From assembly GCA_024225035.1 (NCBI GenBank), contig JAAEMX010000320.1, forward strand, positions 1 to 51,105: DNA of 51,105 nucleotides, written 5' to 3'. This DNA is from Lentisphaerota bacterium (lineage in GTDB: Bacteria; Verrucomicrobiota; Lentisphaeria; Victivallales; Victivallaceae). The notes beneath the pieces were generated by a model. That model saw only the letters and a program-made list of their open reading frames with translations. It ran no database searches and was not told the DNA's origin. This document shows positions 45,106-51,105 of the stretch, piece by piece (within the stretch, counting starts at the first letter, position 1; each line of letters begins with the position of its first letter). The position numbers and the translations under genes were made by a program.

Positions 45106-46359
45106 ATGATTACTGTAAAAACGGAACGGAGTATTCCAAAATATAAAGTAGGCGAGGAAATTACATTCCTTGTTAGTGTCCCTGATGATTCAGAAGCTGT
45201 AGATTATACTGTCAGCATAAACCGCATTGAAGTAATAGCCTCCGGCAACATACAACCCGGAAGCGAAAAAATTAAAATCACCGCACAAGCTGACCGCCCA
45301 TGTTTTGTCGAAATATCTATTCCCGTAGGCGAAGAAGTATACGAAGCTGCTGCTGCCATAGCTCCGGAGGAAATCACTGTAACTAGTATTATCCCTGAAG
45401 GCTTTGCACAGTTCTGGAAAGAAAAGCTTGATGTACTGAATAAAGTTCCGTTAAAAGTTGAACTCAAGAAAATCGCTCAGATGCCTGATGAAAAATATCA
45501 GGAATGGCATGATGAGTTTCCTGTTTTTGGAAATTGCCCATTAAAGCATAATAAAATTGATGTTTGCGACTTTAAAACTCCTCATTACAGAGGGTTTCCT
45601 GTTCGCGGTTATATGGCAAAACCATCCGAAGCAAAACCTAAAAGTCTCCCTGCCGTATTGTTTACTCACGGTGCCGGCATTACCGATAGTGACATAGGAA
45701 AAGTCAACGGAGCAGCTAAGCTTGGTTTCCTCTCTATGGATATTAATGCCCACGGTCTGTTAAACGGTCAGCCCAGTGAGTACTACCTAAATTTTGCCGC
45801 AGAAATCCAAGAACATTTGGGCAATTACTTTAAAAACGGCAGATTGGACAAAGATGCCAGTTATATTCCTGAATTACTTTTAAGACACCGCAAAGCACTC
45901 GATGTACTTTGTGCGCAGCCTGAATGGGACGGCAAAACCCTCATAATTCGCGGAGCCAGCCAAGGTGGTTTTCTGGCTGTAGCGTGCGCAGCCCTTGATC
46001 CACGAGTTACAGCTATATTTGCAGGAGTTCCCGGCCTGTGCGATGCGACATTAGAGTTTAACCTGCAAACCTGGCTGCTTGAGGAAAGCGACACAGAGGA
46101 GGTTGCTAATATAGTAAGGGAAACCAGCAAGTTTGCCAGTCTCGCTTATTTTGCCCCTGAAATAAAAGCAGAAGCATGGTTTGATGTTGCTTACCTTGAC
46201 AAATTGTGTCATCCTGCCGCATTTTATGCAATGTACAACGTATATGGAGGGCCTAAGCATCTCTATGAAGGATATACTGCCGGACACGGTGACATCCCGC
46301 ATGAAGTTGTTTTTGACCAGTACACGAAAGAAATGCTGAAAATTGCCGAGTTAAGCTGA
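45106..46359 (+). CDS. Acetyl xylan esterase, CE7 family (AXE1)
   Basis: 417 residues: an N-terminal beta-sandwich-like region of about 100 residues and a CE7 alpha/beta hydrolase. Nucleophile elbow GASQGG is at 45952-45969 and a C-terminal GHGDIPHE supplies the catalytic His, preceded by a YVYGGPKHLYE segment. The family deacetylates xylo-oligosaccharides or cephalosporin. No signal peptide, so it works on imported sugars. Weak terminator downstream. Confidence 0.85.
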   Translation: MITVKTERSIPKYKVGEEITFLVSVPDDSEAVDYTVSINRIEVIASGNIQPGSEKIKITAQADRPCFVEISIPVGEEVYEAAAAIAPEEITVTSIIPEGFAQFWKEKLDVLNKVPLKVELKKIAQMPDEKYQEWHDEFPVFGNCPLKHNKIDVCDFKTPHYRGFPVRGYMAKPSEAKPKSLPAVLFTHGAGITDSDIGKVNGAAKLGFLSMDINAHGLLNGQPSEYYLNFAAEIQEHLGNYFKNGRLDKDASYIPELLLRHRKALDVLCAQPEWDGKTLIIRGASQGGFLAVACAALDPRVTAIFAGVPGLCDATLEFNLQTWLLEESDTEEVANIVRETSKFASLAYFAPEIKAEAWFDVAYLDKLCHPAAFYAMYNVYGGPKHLYEGYTAGHGDIPHEVVFDQYTKEMLKIAELS

Positions 46360-46370
46360 ATTGACATCAT

Positions 46371-46395
46371 TCCCCGTCGTTCTTTTTGGCGGGGA
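46371..46395 (+). terminator. Hairpin after esterase gene
   Basis: TCCCCG pairs with CGGGGA around a T-rich loop, then ATACATCTTTCCTTTT. The stem is short and the T-tract broken, so a modest terminator. Confidence 0.5.
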
Positions 46396-46585
46396 TACAT
46401 CTTTCCTTTTCTGCATTTTTATCTCTTACAATAAATTACACTCCTCCAGGTTCAACACCATAAATATTCCACTAGTTGAACCTTATTCATTATAGATATT
46501 TAATTTTAACGTAACTTTTTGCTTTTAACTTCACACTTATCCGTATATACAAGCAGCTTGAACACTTCATAGCAAGGATAGAAAA

Positions 46586-48660
46586 GTGAAGCTAAAAATT
46601 TGCATATTGATATTAATTTTCGGAGCATTCCTGACATCAAATGCTGACGCTTTTAAAAATCCACACGATTACCCTTATATCATTGAACATGTAAATCAGA
46701 TAGATCCGCACGAAAACTTCAATCGCAATATAAATGACTTCAACTCATTCACTTACAGCTATATCTTAAAACCCGTAACTGTTACATGGACTTCAATAAT
46801 GCCGGAACACGGCATAAAATGCATAGGTCGTTTTTTAATAACCTGGCTTACCCAAAACGTTTAATTAACTCAATGCTGCAGGCTGACTTTGGAGTTTCAG
46901 GAAGTGAATCTTTACGGTTTTTAGTTAATACAACCATTGGTATTGCAGGACTGTACGATCCTGCTAATAGCTGGTTTAATCTCCATCCAAGAGAAAAAGA
47001 TTTCGGTCAAACACTGGCGAAATGGGGAGTGCCAGAAGGTTCTTATGTAACACTTCCAGTAATGGGAGGCAGCAGTTATCGCCATGCAGCCGGATCAGTT
47101 GTCGATATATTCTTTAATCCGCTTCTCTATACACCATTAGGACTGATTAGTATTGCAGCTTCAGGTGTAAAAACTACAAACATGATATCGGATAATTACT
47201 ATACCATTGATACTATGAATAAAACCTTTGCCGATCCATATATGGTGCAAAAATTATTCTTCTGCAGCCGTCGCAGACTTATAATAAAAGATTTTGACAG
47301 CTTTAAAAACAACATGTCAACCATAAACAAACTCTACAAAGCAGAGTTTAAAAAAGTTCCCGCAATGGTTGGCAAACACCATCCGGATGAAGATCTGGCA
47401 GATATAAAAATTAACAATTATCACAGTCAAAGCCCGGAAATTGATACATTCAGGTATCTTGAATTTACTGTTAGTGACAAAGATAAAAGCATGTGGAACG
47501 ATATGTCGTTGTGGAACCACGAATTCAAAAACATAAAAAAAATAGGCAGTGTTCAAATCAACGGCAATTCAAATAAATTGTTATATGAATACTGGATGCA
47601 GGAATCGAAGACAGCTCCGTTAGCCTACATTCTTCCTGGAATCGGAAGTGGAATTAACAGCGGTGAGCTTGATGCACTGGCAAAATTTATTTATGATCGC
47701 AAATACAGCGTTGTAATACTGCCCAATGTTATGAACTGGGAATTTATAAACGCAGCAGTTGGCAAATGGCTTCCCGGCTATCTGCCTGAAGATATCAAAC
47801 TTCTTCAAAGAACATTAGAAAACATCCACAGTGACCTAAAATCAAGTAAGGATCTTAATCCATCTAAAAACATTCTCGTAGGAGTATCACTGGGAGGTAT
47901 GCATACAATAAAACTGGCTACTGAAGAATTCAAAACAAATCACAATCTCAAATTTGACCGTTATATCGCCATAAATCCTCCAGTTGACCTCATATATGGG
48001 ATGCAAGTCTTTGACAAGTACAGCAAAATATGGGAAAACTTTGGCCCGCTTAATCAAATGACTATAGCTGCAATTCTCAATGCTAAATATTTCATGCTGT
48101 CAAAAATTAAGCATCAAACTCTTCCCAAGAACCCAAAAGATATAAAAGAAAAAACTATCAAAAAAAATAAACTAGCCCAAATTTACGGTGGAGAAATACC
48201 TTTTGTACAAAGCGAAGCAGAAATGATTTTGTCATTAGAAGCTAAACAAACAACTGTTGAGATGATGTACACACTCTATTTGTATGATGAATCTATTTTA
48301 CAGCTTAAGCTTAAAAATCATAAAAACCTGCAGGAACTGTACAACAAAATTATACAGTTTAAATTTATTGATTATACTAAAAAGATACTTGTTCCATTTT
48401 ATAAAAAGAAGCTAGGAAACAACTTTAACTATATGAATTTGAAGAAAGAAGCTAATCTTTTCTCAGATGAATCAACTCTTCGTAATAACTCATCAGTGTA
48501 TATCCTGTACACTGTTGACGATATATTTCTCAACAGAAAACACAAATTATGGTTGAAACAGGTGATGCGCAAAAGATGCATAATGTTTGACCATGGAGGG
48601 CACCTGGGTGAAATGTATACAGAAGATTTCCAGAAGGAATTGGACTATTTAATAAAATAA
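46586..48660 (+). pseudogene. MlaA domain fused to alpha/beta hydrolase, one frameshift
   Basis: The first frame (46586-46864, GTG start with AAGGA) gives a signal peptide cleaved after NADA and the MlaA start: DPHENFNRNINDFN...LKPVTVTW. The second frame continues it: FFNNLAYPKRLINSMLQ, FLVNTTIGIAGLYDPA, REKDFGQTLAKWGVPEG and GGSSYRHAAG. Adding one T to the six-T run at 46831-46836 joins them exactly. From about 47570 a second domain follows with YILPGIGSG, nucleophile elbow GVSLGG (47881-47898), TVDD and a terminal GGHLGEM with the catalytic His. MlaA normally returns outer-membrane phospholipids; the fused hydrolase could act on lipids. There is no lipobox Cys, unlike most MlaA proteins. 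Confidence 0.8.
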
Positions 48661-48940
48661 ACAAATTATTAATAAAACAAATAAATTATCATAAAATAAT
48701 TCTTTATTCCACAGCCAGAATGAGTTCAAAAACATACTTAAAGTCATAAATATAATACTATCTTTATTTTGTAACAATACTATTTAAATTGTATTACAAA
48801 ATCATAAATATAATAAAAAAATCATATTTTTTCATTATTAAACTAGTATTATTCCTTTATTATGATATTATTTATTAGTATAGAAAAATGAGAAGAAACA
48901 TTCCTGTTTAATACGTCGCAACTAAAAACAGGAGTGACGA
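48661..48940. other. AT-rich intergenic region
   Basis: A very AT-rich 280-bp stretch with runs of ATAAAT and TTTATT and no ORF. Its likely role is promoter for the small downstream ORF, but no box pair stands out. Confidence 0.3.
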
Positions 48941-49153
48941 ATGGATAAGAATGTTATCATAACTTTTTCAGGTATCTTTAGATTACTAGCTTTATTAATG
49001 CTAACTAAAAAAAAAACCGCAGTCTCATTTGATGCCCATAAAAAGCTCCCATATAAAATATTACAATTCCATCTTGCGCTGAATTTTTTTCAAGCTGATA
49101 AAAAATATTTTCATTGTTTGAACTTTTTTGATATAATGTATTTATGGCTCTAA
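48941..49153 (+). CDS. Small 70-residue protein, unknown
   Basis: The ATG has a near-ideal AGGAG six bases upstream, which supports translation. The product begins with a hydrophobic stretch (VIITFSGIFRLLALLML) followed by a basic KKK run, like a membrane-anchored or prepilin-type leader, then Phe/Leu/Lys-rich sequence. No family recognised; it might be the decayed start of a larger protein. Ends at a hairpin and is followed by a strong terminator. Confidence 0.4.
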   Translation: MDKNVIITFSGIFRLLALLMLTKKKTAVSFDAHKKLPYKILQFHLALNFFQADKKYFHCLNFFDIMYLWL

Positions 49154-49235
49154 GCCTGTATTACGCTACAGGTTTACATATAGAGATATGAAGAGTAATT
49201 GCGTGATCCCGCCCGTTCTGGGCGGGTATTTTTTT
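49152..49235 (+). terminator. Hairpin pair ending in a strong intrinsic terminator
   Basis: CCTGTA/TACAGG (49155-49172) is followed 35 bases later by CCCGCCC/GGGCGGG with a five-base loop (49208-49226) and TATTTTTTT. The second is a textbook terminator and also separates the convergent AraC gene. Confidence 0.85.
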
Positions 49236-49257
49236 GAAGAGTAGAGTAATTTAAAAT

Positions 49258-50112
49258 CTAATCTTTCTTGTTTAAACAAGATTTATTATTTCGGAAATCA
49301 GTAGGACTGCAGCCAACAAATCTTTTAAACACTTTTGAAAAATAATTGGCATTGTCTATACCAACCATCTGCGCTACATCACTTACTATATGACGATTTT
49401 GAGATAAAAGTTTTTTAGCCTGATTAATACGTACATCGGTCAAGTATTGAAATAAAGAAAACTCACTGACATTACTAAACACCCTTGATAAATAGAAAGG
49501 ACTTACTTTTAATGTATCAGCTACATCTTCAAGTCTGATTTGGTTTTGATAGTTCTTTTCTAAATATTTTTTTGCATCCGCTACCATACGCTGGTGACTG
49601 GTCAACAGTCTAATTTCATCATCAATTACTTTGCTTTTGCTCTGGCACAATGCGTCACGGTAAAAAAGCATGAAGACAGTCATTAGACGAGCATTCGCCA
49701 GTTGCCTGTCCACCTCTTCCATCCCAAAATCCATTCTAATGTCATCAAACATACGCCTTGATTGATAAGTTGTTTCAGGAGAAATGCTGTTCAAGGCAGT
49801 GTTATCAACAACATTAAAAAACTGGAAGAAATGATCCCACGAAAAATGAATAAGAAAGATCTCAAGACCTTCACTGAAGTCAAAAACATCTCTATGCAAA
49901 GTCCCATTTGGGGTTATAAAAGTACTGCCCGGGCCTCCTGAAAAGGAAATACCATCATCATCCCAGATTAGTTGGATATGTCCACTAATCACATGAACTA
50001 ATTCGTGCTTTTTTGCGGTGTGCGATTGCTCCGCCCAAATATGTTTATAATCAATTTCGCTGGCAACTGATATTTGCGGCACTGAATTAAAAGTCGTTTC
50101 CTTACTTTCCAT
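49258..50112 (-). CDS. AraC-family transcriptional regulator
   Basis: 284 residues: an N-terminal cupin domain (about 30-110; KHELVHVISGHIQLIWDDDG) and a C-terminal double HTH from about residue 185 (RLEDVADTLKVSPFYLSRVFS; VAQMVGIDNANYFSKVFKRFVG). Start is the ATG at 50112. Lies downstream of an interrupted aldolase gene on the same strand and may have regulated that sugar-acid pathway. Confidence 0.88.
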   Translation of the reverse strand: MESKETTFNSVPQISVASEIDYKHIWAEQSHTAKKHELVHVISGHIQLIWDDDGISFSGGPGSTFITPNGTLHRDVFDFSEGLEIFLIHFSWDHFFQFFNVVDNTALNSISPETTYQSRRMFDDIRMDFGMEEVDRQLANARLMTVFMLFYRDALCQSKSKVIDDEIRLLTSHQRMVADAKKYLEKNYQNQIRLEDVADTLKVSPFYLSRVFSNVSEFSLFQYLTDVRINQAKKLLSQNRHIVSDVAQMVGIDNANYFSKVFKRFVGCSPTDFRNNKSCLNKKD

Positions 50113-50306
50113 GTCTCTTATTTCTTGCTGAGTAATGTTTTGGTTTTTATATGAAATCTATTATATACTTGTACTCGATAAAATTCAATGACTATAAAAA
50201 TACTCCATTCTGTTTTGAAGTGGATAAATACACATGAACATCCATAAATTCAACTATTTTCAGAAGTAGTAGCCTGTGCCTCCCGCCCCCTGCTCTTTTA
50301 CAGTAT

Positions 50307-51035
50307 TCATAATATTCTGCCCGTATGCGCTATCGCAACAACATCCGCACTGATGTTAACAAGCTGACACCCCATTTCCTGCCACTGTTTATAGTTGTTA
50401 AGAGTAGCAGTTGTTCTTGCAAATTTACCATGCTTTTTAGCAACGGCAGCAACCTTTTCGCGAGCCCTACAAACTTCAGGGTTATTCAGGTTGCCAGAAT
50501 CACCTATCGCCTGGCTAAAATCACCGAGGCCAAAGAAGATAATATCAATAATATCCAAAGCACATATTTCATTCATCTGCTCAAGAGGTTCAGGGTCTTT
50601 TATTTGAATCATGAACAAACGATTTTCATTAGCAAACTTTATATATTCTGCAAAAGGCATCATGCAAAATTGACCATCAGCATTACCACCGTCCGCTGGA
50701 CGCATACCGGTCGGATAAAATTTAGTATTACGCACAATATCCCGAGCATCCAGCAAATTCATGACATGAGACATCATAATAACAGAAGCATCCAGCTCTA
50801 ATGGTTTGATAAGATCACTGTAAGAACCTCTCGGAACCCTTACTCAACTATCCATACCGTGAGCTCTGGCGGCAAGAATTTGTCTTTCAAGCCCAAGATA
50901 GTCATTAGGCACATGCTCATTGCATATCCACAAGAAATCAAACCCGTTAATCCCGGCAATCTCTACCGAGAGTGAAAATGATATATTAGTTTTGAAACCG
51001 TAAATGTATTCCCTTGTACGAAGTTTTTCCAACAC
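50307..51035 (-). pseudogene. HpcH/HpaI-family aldolase with in-frame stop
   Basis: The frame is 243 codons, near full length, but TGA at 50844-50846 interrupts it after MDS; VRVPRGSYSDL follows at once in the same frame with the catalytic Arg region. Further on are IDIIFFGLGDFSQAIGD, the family's metal-Asp motif, and GKFARTTA. The metal-binding Glu expected in the MIQI-E-DPE strand is Lys. A stop and a missing ligand together argue for inactivation rather than read-through. The family cleaves 2-keto-3-deoxy sugar acids and related compounds. Confidence 0.75.
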
Positions 51036-51105
51036 TCTGCTTTTGCTTTATAATACTATTTTTTGGGGAGCTTTATAGCTCTGGTAATGTTTACTTATTG
51101 CACTC

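Overview
The window is bacterial chromosome, AT-rich by eye, with closely packed genes on both strands. No rRNA or recognisable tRNA gene was seen, and there is no CRISPR array or intact insertion sequence. The mix is a Gram-negative-type envelope (RND pump, MlaA-like protein, lipoproteins), a complete rnfABCDGE operon, a sulfatase beside an IclR regulator, LacI and AraC regulators beside carbohydrate-type enzymes, and UV-repair genes. This is compatible with an aquatic or host-associated member of the PVC group such as Lentisphaerota. That placement is inference, because no phylogenetic marker was compared.

Layout. 1-2.3 kb: a low-GC methyltransferase between two exact 24-bp direct repeats, then remnants of a GNAT acetyltransferase and of a pyruvate formate-lyase activating enzyme. 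2.3-4.7 kb: IclR regulator and a frameshifted sulfatase. 4.7-10 kb: a protein with a caspase-like His/Cys pattern, a secreted non-specific nuclease, a calpain-like protease with a repeated Trp-motif tail, and a ferredoxin-type nitrite/sulfite reductase. 10-13.2 kb: two 408-codon paralogues of unknown function, produced by a duplication that also copied the 3' end of the neighbouring thiF; the second has TGA where the first has a Cys codon. 13.3-16.3 kb: thiamine thiazole genes thiSF (-) and thiGH (+). 16.4-21.6 kb: folD, an EEP-family phosphoesterase, a probable new structured small RNA with its own promoter and terminator, and AraC, MFS and LacI genes. 21.8-27.2 kb: rnfABCDGE. 27.4-33 kb: a decayed Cys/His protein, lexA, two lipoproteins, a small membrane protein, a GT2 enzyme, rsmA and an FmdB-type zinc ribbon. 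33-35 kb: Nudix hydrolase, then an ECF sigma factor, ZAS anti-sigma factor and coiled-coil periplasmic protein cluster. 35.3 kb: a protein with the R-S-E signature of ADP-ribosyltransferase toxins. 36.3-42 kb: PHP phosphoesterase and an RND efflux pair. 42-44.4 kb: divergent uvsE and class II photolyase genes. 44.4-48.7 kb: ureidoglycolate-lyase-like cupin, CE7 acetyl esterase, and an MlaA domain fused to an alpha/beta hydrolase. 49-51 kb: small ORF with terminator, AraC regulator, and an HpcH/HpaI aldolase interrupted by a stop codon.

Two themes stand out. First, several signal-peptide-less proteins look like effector or toxin enzymes (calpain-like, caspase-like, ADP-ribosyltransferase-like, the unknown paralogue pair, and a decayed NlpC/LRAT-like protein). 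They are scattered among housekeeping genes, as expected for a host-interacting accessory set; the host link is inference. Second, reading frames are broken unusually often. Five breaks are one-base length changes in or beside homopolymer runs, which could be sequencing error. Three more are in-frame stops, which such errors do not explain.
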